From Hyphomonas sp. (GTDB taxonomy: Bacteria; Pseudomonadota; Alphaproteobacteria; Caulobacterales; Hyphomonadaceae), in the NCBI GenBank assembly GCA_013791775.1, contig VMTE01000030.1, positions 1-64,000 on the forward strand: a stretch of DNA of 64,000 nt. The letters run 5' to 3'. This document shows positions 52,725 to 62,150 of the stretch, in pieces (position 1 is the first letter of the stretch; every line of letters begins with the position of its first letter). A program made the position numbers and the translations under genes. The notes under the pieces were generated by a model. That model worked only from the letters and a program-made list of their open reading frames with translations, did no database searches and was not told the origin of the DNA.

Positions 52725-54005
52725 TTACGCTGGACGCTCGACGAGGCGGGCGACGCCGAGGAATTTGCGTTCGCCGTGCTGGAAGGCGGCCAGACCGCCG
52801 AAATAGAAGAAGTACACCATCATGTTGGTCGTGCCCGTGGCATAGGACTCGGTGAAGCACGAGGTGAAGATCACGATGTACATCACCAGCAGCGTCGAGT
52901 TGACGAGGTTTCCTTCCTTCAGCCACAGACCGACGGTTCGCAGGCCGCTCCAGGCCATGGCGTTGAGGAACAGCGCGAGGCCGATGTAGCCGAAGTGCAC
53001 CCGGACTTCCCAGAAGGCGCTGTGGAAGGAGAGCTTGGTGCCGAACGGCTTGGAGTCGTTTTCGTTCAGGGTCTGGGCAAGACCGGTCAACGGGTTCCAG
53101 AAACCCTCGACGCCGACCCCGATCCAGGGGTGCTGCTTGGACACGATCTCGGCGGCGTTCCAGATGGCGGTGCGGCCGGTGAAGGTTGAATCCTTGCCGA
53201 CGAGGGCGAGGAAGTCGTCGAACATTGAGTTCTCCGGCATCGACAGCACGGCGAGTGTCAGGGTCAGGACAGCCCCGATGAAAAGGGCGATCATCGTGGT
53301 CCGCATGTGACGGACTCTGGAGACCCCGCCCCAGACGAGCTTGATTGCCAGCAGCACCGCGCAGCCGGCCACCGCAAAGACCAGCGAGGTGGCGGAATCG
53401 GCCAGAAGCTGGAAGAGAAAGGCGACCGGAATGAAGGCAATCGCGATGAGGCGGAGGAGGATGTGCTCTTCTTCGTTCAGAACGGCGCCCATCGACAGCA
53501 CGATGACGATCATCATGTGGAAGGCAAAAATGTTCTTCTGGGCATACGGCCCGCCAGCGGCAAAAGTCGCGTAGAAGGGTATGCAGTAAAGTGTGCCGAA
53601 CCAGCCGGCGATCATGATGAGGCGCAGGAACTCGGCCGCGCGCAGGCGAGAGGCCAGTACCACGAGCAAGGTCGGCGTCAGCAGCACCAGCAGGACAGTC
53701 TTTGTCCCGGCGCCCGGATACAGTGTCCAGCCCAGCGAAAAGGCAACGAAGATCGGCAGCATGAAGATCGGCCAGGCCTTCCGCATCAGCGGGAGGACGT
53801 CCTTGGCGTGCAGCACGAGCATGCTGAGGAGGCCCACAATACAGAGATACCGGATCGGCTGGAACGCATCGATCGGCAGGAAAATCGAGAACAGCCAGAT
53901 CGTGTAGAAGGCCTGCTCCCACAGGGGCGCCTTGCGCGCCTCTTCGTACACGTTCACCGGAGTGACACGCGCGGGCGAGAAATGGCCTGGGTGGGACTGC
54001 AACAC
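52725..54005 (-). CDS. O-antigen ligase family (Wzy/WaaL-like) membrane protein
   Basis: A 426-residue polytopic membrane protein with about ten transmembrane helices and the Wzy_C ligase/polymerase domain. The large loop contains GKDSTFTGRTAIWNAAEIVSKQHPWIGVGVEGFW in parts, with the conserved Arg in FTGRTAIW. It would join or polymerise surface polysaccharide at the periplasmic face. Start is uncertain: GTG at 54005 with GGAG upstream, or later GTG codons before NVYEEARKAP. It is divergent from trpF. Which polysaccharide it serves cannot be told. Confidence 0.85.
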   Translation of the reverse strand: MLQSHPGHFSPARVTPVNVYEEARKAPLWEQAFYTIWLFSIFLPIDAFQPIRYLCIVGLLSMLVLHAKDVLPLMRKAWPIFMLPIFVAFSLGWTLYPGAGTKTVLLVLLTPTLLVVLASRLRAAEFLRLIMIAGWFGTLYCIPFYATFAAGGPYAQKNIFAFHMMIVIVLSMGAVLNEEEHILLRLIAIAFIPVAFLFQLLADSATSLVFAVAGCAVLLAIKLVWGGVSRVRHMRTTMIALFIGAVLTLTLAVLSMPENSMFDDFLALVGKDSTFTGRTAIWNAAEIVSKQHPWIGVGVEGFWNPLTGLAQTLNENDSKPFGTKLSFHSAFWEVRVHFGYIGLALFLNAMAWSGLRTVGLWLKEGNLVNSTLLVMYIVIFTSCFTESYATGTTNMMVYFFYFGGLAAFQHGERKFLGVARLVERPA

Positions 54006-54170
54006 TTTAACTGAACTCCGGCGTCTCGCACGGGCTTGCAAGCGACGTGCCCGCCTGTGCGGCTGGTCTAGGGCCCGCATGGTTAAGGAGAGGGTAAGGC
54101 CCTGCAGCAGCGCGGGCAAGCGGGCAGGCGCGCTATTCCGCTCGGGCGCTATTTCGGTTAGGTCCCCGGC

Positions 54171-54797
54171 ATGGCGATGGTTAAGATCTGCGGCCTGACC
54201 GATCCGGACCTCGTGGCCTTTGCGGCGCGGGAAGGGGCGGACTGGGTGGGTTTCATGTTCCCGGCGAGCCCGCGGCAGGTGACGCTGGCGGCTGCGGAGA
54301 CGCTGCTCCTGTCGGTCGGAAGGGCGGTGCCGGTGGCGGTGCTGCTCGATCCGCCGGACGCCGAGGTGCGCGGCGTCGCGGCGCTCGGGTTCCGGGTGCT
54401 GCAGCTGCACGGGGCGGAGACACCGGACAGGGTGGCCGAAATCAAGAGGATGACCGGGGCGGAAGTCTGGAAGGTGCTGGGGGTCCGCGAGGCGGGCGAC
54501 TTGGCGCGGGCAGCCGACTATACGGCCGCCGACCGCCTGTTGCTGGACGCCAAGCCGCCGGAGGGTGACGCCCAGAAGGGCGGGCATGGGGCGGCGTTCG
54601 ACTGGTCGCTGCTGAAGGATTGGGCACCGCCGAAACCGTGGATCCTCGCGGGCGGGCTGACGCCTGAAAATGTCGCAGGCGCCATCGCCCGGACCGGCGC
54701 GCCGGCCGTGGATGTGTCCTCTGGCGTCGAGCGGATACGGGGGTTAAAGGATCGGGAACGGGTCCGCGCCTTCATCCGCGCGGCCAAAGGGAACTGA
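54171..54797 (+). CDS. trpF: TrpF, phosphoribosylanthranilate isomerase
   Basis: A 208-residue TIM-barrel enzyme of tryptophan synthesis that converts phosphoribosylanthranilate to CdRP. MVKICGLTDPDLVAFAAREGADWVGFMF carries the catalytic Cys in KICGL. LQLHGAETPD, the acid in LLLDAKPPEGD, and WILAGGLTPENVAGAI and VDVSSGVE are the family motifs. First of a rightward run trpF-trpB-(lipoprotein)-cutA-trpA-accD-folC. Length is typical. Confidence 0.96.
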   Translation: MAMVKICGLTDPDLVAFAAREGADWVGFMFPASPRQVTLAAAETLLLSVGRAVPVAVLLDPPDAEVRGVAALGFRVLQLHGAETPDRVAEIKRMTGAEVWKVLGVREAGDLARAADYTAADRLLLDAKPPEGDAQKGGHGAAFDWSLLKDWAPPKPWILAGGLTPENVAGAIARTGAPAVDVSSGVERIRGLKDRERVRAFIRAAKGN

Positions 54798-54845
54798 ACA
54801 GCCTTGAGCGCGGTCCATCGCGCAGCGGGGATCAGAGGACGAATG

Positions 54846-56057
54846 ATGGATCTTCGAAACACCTGGGACAAATGGCCGGACGCGAACGGCCGGTTTGGCG
54901 AGTTCGGCGGACGCTATGTCGCCGAGACGCTGATGCCCCTCGTGCTGGAGCTGGAAGCGGAATACCGCAAGGCGAAGCAGGATCCTGCGTTCGCCGCCGA
55001 GATGCAGGACCTGTGGACGCACTATGTCGGCCGGCCCTCGCCGCTCTATTTCGCCGAGCGCCTGACGGAGCATTTCGGCGAGGCGAAAATCTACTTCAAG
55101 CGCGACGAGCTGAACCATACCGGCGCGCACAAGATCAATAACTGTCTGGGTCAGGTGCTGCTGGCCCGGCGGATGGGCAAGAAGCGGATCATCGCCGAGA
55201 CGGGCGCCGGCCAGCACGGCGTCGCGACTGCGACGATCTGCGCGCGCTTCGGGCTCGAATGCGTCGTGTTCATGGGCGAAACGGATGTGGAGCGCCAGAA
55301 GCCGAACGTGTTCCGGATGCGCCTGCTGGGGGCGAAGATCGTCCCCGTTTCGTCGGGCACCGGCACGCTGAAGGATGCGATGAACGAGGCCCTTCGCGAC
55401 TGGGTCACGAATGTCGAGACGACGTTCTACTGTATCGGAACGGCGGCGGGGCCTCATCCGTACCCGGAGATCGTGCGCGACTTCCAGTCGGTGATCGGCG
55501 TCGAAGCGCGCGCGCAGATCCTGGAGCGGGAAGGGCGCCTGCCGGACGCCGTGATGGCCTGTATCGGCGGCGGATCGAATGCCATCGGCCTGTTCCACCC
55601 GTTCATCAATGACGAAGGTGTGCGCCTGATCGGCGTCGAAGCGGCCGGCCACGGCATCGAAACGGGCCTGCATGCGGCGGCGCTGAATGGCGGACGGCCC
55701 GGCATCCTGCACGGCAACCGGACCTACCTGTTGCAGACCGATGACGGCCAGATCATTGACGCGCATTCGATTTCGGCCGGCCTCGACTATCCGGGCATCG
55801 GGCCGGAACATGCCTTCCTGCGGGACGCGGGCCGGGCGGAATACCTGTCGTGCACGGACGATGAAGCGCTGGCGGCGTTCCAACTGTGCACGCGCCTCGA
55901 AGGCATCATCCCGGCGCTGGAGCCGGCACATGCGATTGCCCGCGTCGGCGAAGTGGCGAAGGAACTCGGGCCCAAGGGTCTGATGATCCTCAACATGTGC
56001 GGCCGGGGCGACAAGGACGTGTTTTCGGTTGCAAAAGCGCTGGGAGTGGAGATGTGA
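54846..56057 (+). CDS. trpB: TrpB, tryptophan synthase beta chain
   Basis: A 403-residue PLP enzyme condensing indole with serine. The PLP lysine is in [13 protein letters not shown], the phosphate loop is [14 protein letters not shown], and the [13 protein letters not shown] and [12 protein letters not shown] motifs are intact. I chose the ATG at 54846 because AGAGGA then lies at a normal distance; the ATG at 54843 is equally in frame. It ends with TGA overlapping the GTG start of the next small gene. Confidence 0.96.
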   Translation: MDLRNTWDKWPDANGRFGEFGGRYVAETLMPLVLELEAEYRKAKQDPAFAAEMQDLWTHYVGRPSPLYFAERLTEHFGEAKIYFKRDELNHTGAHKINNCLGQVLLARRMGKKRIIAETGAGQHGVATATICARFGLECVVFMGETDVERQKPNVFRMRLLGAKIVPVSSGTGTLKDAMNEALRDWVTNVETTFYCIGTAAGPHPYPEIVRDFQSVIGVEARAQILEREGRLPDAVMACIGGGSNAIGLFHPFINDEGVRLIGVEAAGHGIETGLHAAALNGGRPGILHGNRTYLLQTDDGQIIDAHSISAGLDYPGIGPEHAFLRDAGRAEYLSCTDDEALAAFQLCTRLEGIIPALEPAHAIARVGEVAKELGPKGLMILNMCGRGDKDVFSVAKALGVEM

Positions 56058-56428
56058 GAGGCTTTGTTGCGCCCCTCATGTTGACGGCGCTGGCCGGCTG
56101 TGTGCCGACGACCAGGTACGCCTATATGCCGGTGACGCGCGAGAATTTCGACGCGGCGCGTAAGGGTGAAGCCATTCCGCTGGTCGCACAGTCGACGGCG
56201 CTGTGTCTTGCAGACGGCCGCACGGCGCTAGTGCGCGATGCGCAATGGACGCAGGCCGGGATCTGCGGGCAGGCGCATGCGCCGATCGGCGGCGATGACG
56301 GCGTGGAATGCTATGGCTGGGACGCACTGTCCGGCATTGGGATACCCTACGAAGGCCGCTCCGCTTCAATTGTGCCGATGGCGGCCTACAAGCTCGGAAC
56401 ATGCGAACCAGAGGCGTTGACGCAATGA
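56054..56428 (+). CDS. Small hypothetical lipoprotein
   Basis: A 124-residue protein starting with GTG inside the trpB stop (GTGA). The N-terminus has a lipobox ([11 protein letters not shown]), so it is probably a lipoprotein. The remaining sequence ([24 protein letters not shown]..., [25 protein letters not shown]) has several cysteines and no family I recognise. It overlaps cutA by ATGA, so it is co-translated in the trp operon. Confidence 0.7.
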   Translation: MRGFVAPLMLTALAGCVPTTRYAYMPVTRENFDAARKGEAIPLVAQSTALCLADGRTALVRDAQWTQAGICGQAHAPIGGDDGVECYGWDALSGIGIPYEGRSASIVPMAAYKLGTCEPEALTQ

Positions 56429-56745
56429 CCAAACTTATTTTGCTTCGCATTACCTGTCCGTCCCGCCGTGTGGCGGAGGATATCGCCGACGCCTCGCTCG
56501 AGACGCGCCTGGCGGCCAGCGCCAATATCGAAGGGCCGGTCACCTCGTCCTATCGCTGGAAAGGCGTGATCGAACAATCGTTCGAGTTTATCCTCTGGCT
56601 CAAGGCGCCGGAGGTGAATTGGCCGAAACTGGAAGCGCTGGTGCGCAAGCATCACCCCTATGACGTGCCTGCGATTGTCGCCATGCCGCTCACCCATGTC
56701 AGCGATGATTACGCCGCCTGGGCCGCCGGAAACACGGAAAGCTAG
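56425..56745 (+). CDS. cutA: CutA1, divalent-cation tolerance protein
   Basis: A 106-residue CutA1 protein (PII-like trimer): ILLRITCPSRRVAEDIADASLETRLAASANIEGPVTSSYRWKG in parts, then EALVRKHHPYDVPAIVAMPL. Its role in cation tolerance is from the family; the true function is debated. It is placed between trpB and trpA, an unusual interruption. Its TAG stop is immediately followed by the trpA ATG. Confidence 0.93.
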   Translation: MTKLILLRITCPSRRVAEDIADASLETRLAASANIEGPVTSSYRWKGVIEQSFEFILWLKAPEVNWPKLEALVRKHHPYDVPAIVAMPLTHVSDDYAAWAAGNTES

Positions 56746-57573
56746 ATGGGCCGTACACGGATTGAAACAGCCTTTTCGAAGGCACGCGGCGAGCATCGCG
56801 CGGTGCTGGTCACCTACCTGATGGCGGGCGACCCGGACCTTGAGACGAGCTATCAGGCGCTGTGCGCCTTGCGCGACAACGGCGCCGACATCATCGAACT
56901 GGGCGCGCCCTTCACCGATCCGATGGCGGACGGGATCGCGATCCAGAAGGCCGGACTGCGCTCGCTTGCGGCCGGCACCAGGCTGACCGATGTGATCGCG
57001 CTGGCGGCGCGGTTCCGCAAGGACGACCAGACGACGCCGCTGATTCTGATGGGCTATGCCAATCCGGTCCATTCGATGGGCTATGTCAGGTTCGCCGAAG
57101 CGGCGGCCAAGGCGGGGATAGACGGCTCGATCCTCGTCGACCTGCCGCCGGAAGAAGACGCGCCGCTGCGCGAGATCTATGCGAAATACGACCTGTCGGT
57201 GATCCGGCTGGCGACGCCGACGACCAATGAGGCCCGCGCCGCGAAGGTGGCGGAGGGGGCCTCGGGCTTCATTTATTTCGTGGCCGTTACAGGCGTCACC
57301 GGGGCCGGAAGCGCGGATCCTGCAGCGATTGCAGGGCAGGTGGCGATGGTCAGGAAAGTGTCGGGACTACCGGTTTGTGTCGGTTTCGGTGTAAAAAGTG
57401 GTGCACAGGCTGCGGAAATGGCTAAAATCGCAGACGGGGTGGTCGTTGGTTCGGCTTTCGTGGAAAAGGCGGGCGATGCACAGGCAAGTGGCAGGTTCGG
57501 CGATGCGGCCCCGGCAATGGGGCGCCTTGTGCGGGAACTGCGCAGTGCAGTCGATTCGGTCCACAAGGCCTGA
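56746..57573 (+). CDS. trpA: TrpA, tryptophan synthase alpha chain
   Basis: A 275-residue TIM barrel that releases indole from indole-3-glycerol phosphate. YLMAGDPDLETSYQAL, the catalytic Glu in DIIELGAPFTDPMADG and its partner Asp in LVDLPPEED, then GFIYFVAVTGVTGAGS and VCVGFGVKSGAQAAEM, are all present. It starts directly after cutA and is followed by accD after 30 bp. Confidence 0.96.
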   Translation: MGRTRIETAFSKARGEHRAVLVTYLMAGDPDLETSYQALCALRDNGADIIELGAPFTDPMADGIAIQKAGLRSLAAGTRLTDVIALAARFRKDDQTTPLILMGYANPVHSMGYVRFAEAAAKAGIDGSILVDLPPEEDAPLREIYAKYDLSVIRLATPTTNEARAAKVAEGASGFIYFVAVTGVTGAGSADPAAIAGQVAMVRKVSGLPVCVGFGVKSGAQAAEMAKIADGVVVGSAFVEKAGDAQASGRFGDAAPAMGRLVRELRSAVDSVHKA

Positions 57574-57603
57574 TCTGACTGCGATTTCAGGAGTCTTCGT
57601 CTC

Positions 57604-58584
57604 ATGAACTGGATCAACAAGGTCACGCCGCCGGGCCTCAAGACGATCATGCAGAAAAAGGACACCCCGGATGACCTCTGGGTCAAATGCCCGGTGTCCG
57701 GCGAGCTGATCTACAAGAACGACCTGGAAGCGACGTGGAATGTGACGCCAGCCGGCGCGCATCTGCGCATCTCGCCGCGCATCCGCTTCCGGCTGCTGTT
57801 CGATGATGAACGCTGGGAGCCGATCGCGCTGCCGGCGGTTGTGATGGATCCGTTGAAGTTCAAGGACGACAAGCCGTATCCGGCGCGTCTCAAGGCGGCC
57901 AAGGCCAAGGTGGCGAACCGCGACCTGAAGGAAACCGAAGAGGGCGGGGCGCCGCTGTTGCAGGAAGACTGCATGGTCGCCGCCTATGGCAAGGTCGGCG
58001 GGGTTCCGGCAGTGGTGCTGGTTCAGGATTTCGATTTCATGGGCGGCTCGCTCGGCATGGCGGCCGGCGAGGCGTTCATCACGGCGGCGCAGCTGGCGCT
58101 CGCCCGAAAGTCCGCCTTCGTGGTCTGCACGGCCTCCGGCGGCGCACGCATGCAGGAAGGCACGCTCAGCCTGATGCAAATGCCGCGCACGACGCTGGCG
58201 ATCAACGATCTCGCCGAGGCCAAGCTGCCTTATGTCGTCGTCCTGACGGACCCGACATCGGGCGGGGTGTCGGCCTCCTATGCGATGCTCGGCGACGTGC
58301 ACATTGCCGAGCCCGGCGCGATGATCGCCTTCTCGGGCCCGCGCGTGATCGAGCAGACGATCCGGGAAAGCCTGCCGAAAGGCTTCCAGCGGTCGGAGTT
58401 CCTGCGCGAGAAGGGTCAGGTCGATATCGTCTGTGACCGGAGGAAACTGAAGGCGACGCTGTCGCGCGTTCTGTCCCACCTCCTGCCGCTGTCGCGCCGG
58501 CGGGAAGATCGCTCCAGCGTGAATCTCACGGCGCCGAAGACGCATGCCGAGAAGCCGCCCCAGCCGAGGGGCGTTGCTGATTGA
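57604..58584 (+). CDS. accD: AccD, acetyl-CoA carboxylase carboxyltransferase beta subunit
   Basis: A 326-residue beta subunit that transfers the carboxyl group to acetyl-CoA in fatty-acid synthesis. The crotonase-like core is clear (VQDFDFMGGSLGMAAGEAF, VVCTASGGARMQEGTLSLMQM, LTDPTSGGVSASYAMLGD, GPRVIEQTIRESLPKGFQ). The N-terminal zinc ribbon is degenerate: only one of the four ligand cysteines is left (LWVKCPVSGELIY ... VTPAGAH), as I recall for other alphaproteobacteria. Its stop overlaps the folC TTG start. Confidence 0.95.
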   Translation: MNWINKVTPPGLKTIMQKKDTPDDLWVKCPVSGELIYKNDLEATWNVTPAGAHLRISPRIRFRLLFDDERWEPIALPAVVMDPLKFKDDKPYPARLKAAKAKVANRDLKETEEGGAPLLQEDCMVAAYGKVGGVPAVVLVQDFDFMGGSLGMAAGEAFITAAQLALARKSAFVVCTASGGARMQEGTLSLMQMPRTTLAINDLAEAKLPYVVVLTDPTSGGVSASYAMLGDVHIAEPGAMIAFSGPRVIEQTIRESLPKGFQRSEFLREKGQVDIVCDRRKLKATLSRVLSHLLPLSRRREDRSSVNLTAPKTHAEKPPQPRGVAD

Positions 58585-59834
58585 CCGGTAACAGTCCGGC
58601 GCTCGAAGTTGCGCTCAAGCGGTTCGAGGGCCTTTATCCCGACGTGATCGAGTTGTCGCTCGGGCGCATGCTGCGTGCGCTCGAAGGCCTCGGCAATCCG
58701 CATCTGAAACTCCCGCCGGTGATCCATGTGGCGGGCACGAACGGCAAGGGATCGACCTGCGCGTTCATGCTGGCGATGGCAGAAGCGGCGGGGCTGTCCG
58801 TGCACGTCTTCACCTCGCCGCACCTGGTGCGCTTCAACGAACGTATCCGGCTGGCCGGGGACCTGGTCGACGATGCGCGCCTGATCGGCTGGCTCGACCG
58901 GGCGCTGGACGCCATCGGCAGCGGGCAGATCACGCATTTCGAGGCGACGACGGCTGCGGCTTTCCTTGCCTTTTCGGAAGTGCCGGCCGACCTGCTGATC
59001 CTCGAAGTCGGGCTCGGCGGGCAGTATGACGCGACCAACGTGATCGAGGCGCCGGCCCTGTCGGTAATCACGCCGGTCGATTTCGACCACAAGGCTTTCC
59101 TGGGTTCGGACCTGCGGGCGATCGCGGGGGAAAAAGCCGGTATCATCAAACCGGGCCGGCCGGTTCTCTCGGCGATCCAGCGCAAGGTCTGCGATGACGT
59201 GATCGCGAAGAAAGCAGCGGCCGAGGGCGCGCCGCTCTACCGGCTGAAGGCGCATTTCATCGATGCGATGCCGGCGGACCTGGCGCTGATCGGCGAGCAC
59301 CAGCGGGCCAATGCGGCGCTGGCGGCGATGGCGATGCAGCTGTTCGGCAACTCGACCCGCATTCCGCAGGACGCGATCTTTCGCGGTGCGCGGTCGGCGG
59401 TCTGGCCGGCGCGGATGCAGCGGCTGCGGCCGGGACCGGTGACGGCGATGGCGGAGGGCTGCGAGGTCTGGCTGGACGGCGGACATAATCCACATGCGGC
59501 GCGGGCGATTGCGGGCCACCTCGAATCGCTCGGCGGCAAGTCGGCGCTGGTGACGGCGATGCTGGCGAGCAAGGATTCGGTCGGCTTCTTCCTGCCGTTC
59601 CGCCACATGAAGCCGCCGGTGTTCACGCTGCCCAACGCACCGGGGCATCTCGGCGCCGAGCCGATCCATCTGGCCGACGCGGCGCATACGGCCGGGCTGA
59701 CCGCGATTGCCTGCGACAACCTCGAGGGCGCGGTGCGCGCGGCGGCGGCAAGCGGAGCGGACCGGATCCTGATCTGCGGCTCGCTGTATCTCGCGGGCGC
59801 CGTGCTGGGGGCGAACGGGGAAATGCCGGTCTGA
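58581..59834 (+). CDS. folC: FolC, folylpolyglutamate/dihydrofolate synthase
   Basis: A 417-residue Mur-ligase-type enzyme that adds glutamate to folates. The P-loop is VAGTNGKGSTCAFM (about 50-63). FTSPHLVRFNERIRLAG, LEVGLGGQYDATN, ITPVDFDHKAFLG and the C-terminal VWLDGGHNPHAARA follow. The likely start is TTG at 58581, coupled to accD through TTGA. Length is normal. Confidence 0.94.
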   Translation: MTGNSPALEVALKRFEGLYPDVIELSLGRMLRALEGLGNPHLKLPPVIHVAGTNGKGSTCAFMLAMAEAAGLSVHVFTSPHLVRFNERIRLAGDLVDDARLIGWLDRALDAIGSGQITHFEATTAAAFLAFSEVPADLLILEVGLGGQYDATNVIEAPALSVITPVDFDHKAFLGSDLRAIAGEKAGIIKPGRPVLSAIQRKVCDDVIAKKAAAEGAPLYRLKAHFIDAMPADLALIGEHQRANAALAAMAMQLFGNSTRIPQDAIFRGARSAVWPARMQRLRPGPVTAMAEGCEVWLDGGHNPHAARAIAGHLESLGGKSALVTAMLASKDSVGFFLPFRHMKPPVFTLPNAPGHLGAEPIHLADAAHTAGLTAIACDNLEGAVRAAAASGADRILICGSLYLAGAVLGANGEMPV

Positions 59835-59841
59835 CTTCAGG

Positions 59842-59881
59842 ATCCGCTCATCCCCGCGCACCTTCGCCGGGATGAGCGGAT
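59842..59881. terminator. Strong hairpin after folC
   Basis: ATCCGCTCATCCC and GGGATGAGCGGAT are perfect 13-bp arms with a 14-nt loop, 8 bp after the folC stop and just before the end of the convergent DUF1127 gene. No U-run on either side, so it is a possible Rho-type or bidirectional stop. Confidence 0.5.
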
Positions 59882-59892
59882 GATGAAAGGGC

Positions 59893-60054
59893 TCACCCAT
59901 CATCCGCCCCGACATCTTTCAGCAGATGTGGCGGCATTTTGTGCCTCAGCTGCGCGTGGGCGCGGCGTTTCTGGATTTGAATGTCAGCGCTTTTACGGGC
60001 GGGTAAGCGCAGGACCCGTTTGGCGCAGCGCGCCAGACGTTGGATCAGTGTCAT
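59893..60054 (-). CDS. DUF1127 small basic protein
   Basis: A 53-residue arginine-rich protein ending MPPHLLKDVGADDG, the DUF1127 (YjiS-like) signature. The N-terminus MTLIQRLARCAKRVLR is a basic amphipathic helix. DUF1127 proteins are common small alphaproteobacterial proteins implicated in RNA-linked phosphate and carbon metabolism in Agrobacterium. The ATG at 60054 follows AAGGTTCAC. The longer upstream frame has no support. Confidence 0.75.
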   Translation of the reverse strand: MTLIQRLARCAKRVLRLPARKSADIQIQKRRAHAQLRHKMPPHLLKDVGADDG

Positions 60055-60336
60055 GTGAACCTTGAAGCTGAATGAGGAGACGGGGCAGGGGCATGACGGT
60101 CTCCTTTCCGGGCTTCGGGCCGCGCGGGGCGGCGGGTTCGGATGACATGATTTAATACAAAGCCGGAGGAATGGAAAGCCGGTCTCCCGGGAGCGGGGAG
60201 AAGTGGATTGCCTTTTCCAAATGCGCGCTAAATTGACCCTGACGTAAGCGTCAAGCCTTGCGCGCGAAGCGCCGCGACGGTAGGGACGGCGCACTTTTGA
60301 AGTTCCACAACCAAAAACCAGCCTGGGAGCGCCCGC
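60055..60336. promoter_or_regulatory. Divergent region DUF1127 / etfB with a dyad
   Basis: The 282-bp gap drives DUF1127 leftwards and etfBA rightwards. A dyad TGACG-TAAG-CGTCA lies at 60240-60253, framed by TTGAC and GTCAA, about 84 bp before etfB. It could be the site of a MerR/TetR-type regulator of acyl-CoA genes, but the regulator cannot be named from this window. Confidence 0.4.
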
Positions 60337-61083
60337 ATGAAGGTTCTCGTGCCCGTCAAGCGCGTCATTGACTATAACGTGAAGGTCCGCGTGAAATCGG
60401 ACCAGACCGGAGTTGATCTCGCCAACGTCAAGATGTCGATGAACCCGTTCGACGAGATTTCGGTCGAAGAAGCGGTTCGCATGAAGGAAGCCGGCACGGC
60501 GACCGAGGTGATCGCCGTCTCCATCGGCCCGCAGCAGGCGCAGGAAACCATCCGCACCGCGCTCGCCATGGGCGCCGACCGGGGCATCCTGATCAAGACT
60601 GACGCCACTGTTGAGCCGCTCGCTGTTGCCAAGCTGCTGGCGAAAGTGGTTGCCGACGAGAAGCCGGACCTCGTGCTGCTCGGCAAGCAGGCGATCGATG
60701 ACGATTCCAACCAGACCGGCCAGATGCTTGCGGCGCTGCTCGGCTGGCCGCAGGGCACCTTCGCCTACAAGATCGAGAAAGACGGCGGCGTGCTGAAAGT
60801 CACGCGCGAAGTCGATGGCGGCCTGCAGACCGTCAAGCTGACGCTGCCAGCCATCGTGACGGTGGACCTGCGCCTCAACGAGCCGCGTTATGCTTCGCTG
60901 CCGAACATCATGAAGGCCAAGAAAAAAGAGATCGCCGAGAAGTCGCCAGCCGATTACGGCGTCGATATCTCGCCGCGCCTGACCGTTGTGAAGGTGACCG
61001 AGCCGGCCGTGCGCAGCGCCGGGATCAAGGTTGAAGATGTGGCGGCGCTCGTCGCGAAACTCAAAACTGCAGGAGCAATCTGA
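60337..61083 (+). CDS. etfB: EtfB, electron transfer flavoprotein beta subunit
   Basis: A 248-residue subunit that, with EtfA, accepts electrons from acyl-CoA dehydrogenases and passes them to ubiquinone via [63 protein letters not shown] and the signature [22 protein letters not shown] are conserved. It overlaps etfA by TGATG at 61083. Confidence 0.97.
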   Translation: MKVLVPVKRVIDYNVKVRVKSDQTGVDLANVKMSMNPFDEISVEEAVRMKEAGTATEVIAVSIGPQQAQETIRTALAMGADRGILIKTDATVEPLAVAKLLAKVVADEKPDLVLLGKQAIDDDSNQTGQMLAALLGWPQGTFAYKIEKDGGVLKVTREVDGGLQTVKLTLPAIVTVDLRLNEPRYASLPNIMKAKKKEIAEKSPADYGVDISPRLTVVKVTEPAVRSAGIKVEDVAALVAKLKTAGAI

Positions 61084-62012
61084 TGGCTGTCCTCGTCATT
61101 GCTGAACATCACCACGGCGCGCTGTCCGATGCGACGCACAAGGTGGTCACCGCCGCGTCGAAATTCGGCGGCGATGTGGACGTGCTGGTTGCCGGTGAGA
61201 ATGCCGCGGCGGTTGCCCCGGCGGCCGCCAGGATTGCCGGCGTGCGCAAGGTGCTGAAGGCCGAGGGCGAAAGCCTGCGCAAGCAGACCGCCGAAGCGAT
61301 GGAAGCCTTGGTTGTGCCGCTGATGGCAGGTTATGACGCGGTGTTCATCGCCGCGACCACCACGGGCAAGAACATGGCCCCGCGCATCGCCGCCAAACTC
61401 GACGTGATGCAGCTGTCGGAAATCATCGAAGTCGTTGACCAGTCGACCTTCGTGCGCCCGATCTATGCCGGCAACGCGATCATGACGGTGAAATCCTCGG
61501 ACGCGAAAAAGGTGATCACCGTGCGCGGCACGGCCTTCCCGGCAGCCGGAGACGGCGGCTCGGCGTCGGTCGAAGACCTCGCGGCGCCATCGGGCGATTT
61601 CAAGTCCGAGTTCGTCTCCGAAGAGATGGTCAAGTCCGACCGTCCCGAACTCACCGCGGCCAAGCGGGTTGTCTCGGGCGGACGCGCGCTCGGCTCGTCG
61701 GACAAGTTCAAGGAAGTGATCATTCCGCTGGCGGACAAACTTGGCGCCGCCGTGGGCGCTTCGCGCGCCGCAGTGGATGCGGGCTATGCGCCGAACGACT
61801 ACCAGGTTGGCCAGACCGGCAAGATCGTTGCGCCGGAGCTTTACATCGCCGTCGGTATCTCGGGCGCCATCCAGCACCTTGCTGGCATGAAGGACTCCAA
61901 GATCATCGTCGCGATCAACAAGGACGAAGAAGCCCCGATCTTCCAGGTGGCTGATTACGGTCTCGTGGCGGATCTCTTCGTCGCCGTGCCGGAACTGACC
62001 AAGGCGCTCTGA
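61083..62012 (+). CDS. etfA: EtfA, electron transfer flavoprotein alpha subunit
   Basis: A 309-residue FAD-binding subunit. The C-terminal FAD domain has [64 protein letters not shown] in parts, then [25 protein letters not shown]. It is translationally coupled to etfB and followed by an intrinsic terminator. The pair is needed for oxidation of acyl-CoAs such as those made by the alk pathway. Confidence 0.97.
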   Translation: MAVLVIAEHHHGALSDATHKVVTAASKFGGDVDVLVAGENAAAVAPAAARIAGVRKVLKAEGESLRKQTAEAMEALVVPLMAGYDAVFIAATTTGKNMAPRIAAKLDVMQLSEIIEVVDQSTFVRPIYAGNAIMTVKSSDAKKVITVRGTAFPAAGDGGSASVEDLAAPSGDFKSEFVSEEMVKSDRPELTAAKRVVSGGRALGSSDKFKEVIIPLADKLGAAVGASRAAVDAGYAPNDYQVGQTGKIVAPELYIAVGISGAIQHLAGMKDSKIIVAINKDEEAPIFQVADYGLVADLFVAVPELTKAL

Positions 62013-62037
62013 GGCGCCTTCATTCGATAAATTCAGA

Positions 62038-62072
62038 CCCGGTGTCCAAAAGGATGCCGGGCTTTTTTCTTT
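62038..62072 (+). terminator. Rho-independent terminator after etfA
   Basis: CCCGGTGTCC and GGATGCCGGG pair over 10 bp (two G-U wobbles) around the loop AAAA, followed by CTTTTTTCTTTC. It lies 26 bp after the etfA stop. Confidence 0.85.
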
Positions 62073-62150
62073 CGGGCCGCAAGCATCGGGTGGCCGGCGC
62101 GCGGCGCGGCATGCGAAACCGGACCTCCAACCAGAATGGAGAGCCATCCC

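Noticed and set aside
58416-59915. 499-codon minus frame opposite accD/folC
   Set aside because: Very Arg-rich text with no domain, opposite two firmly identified genes.
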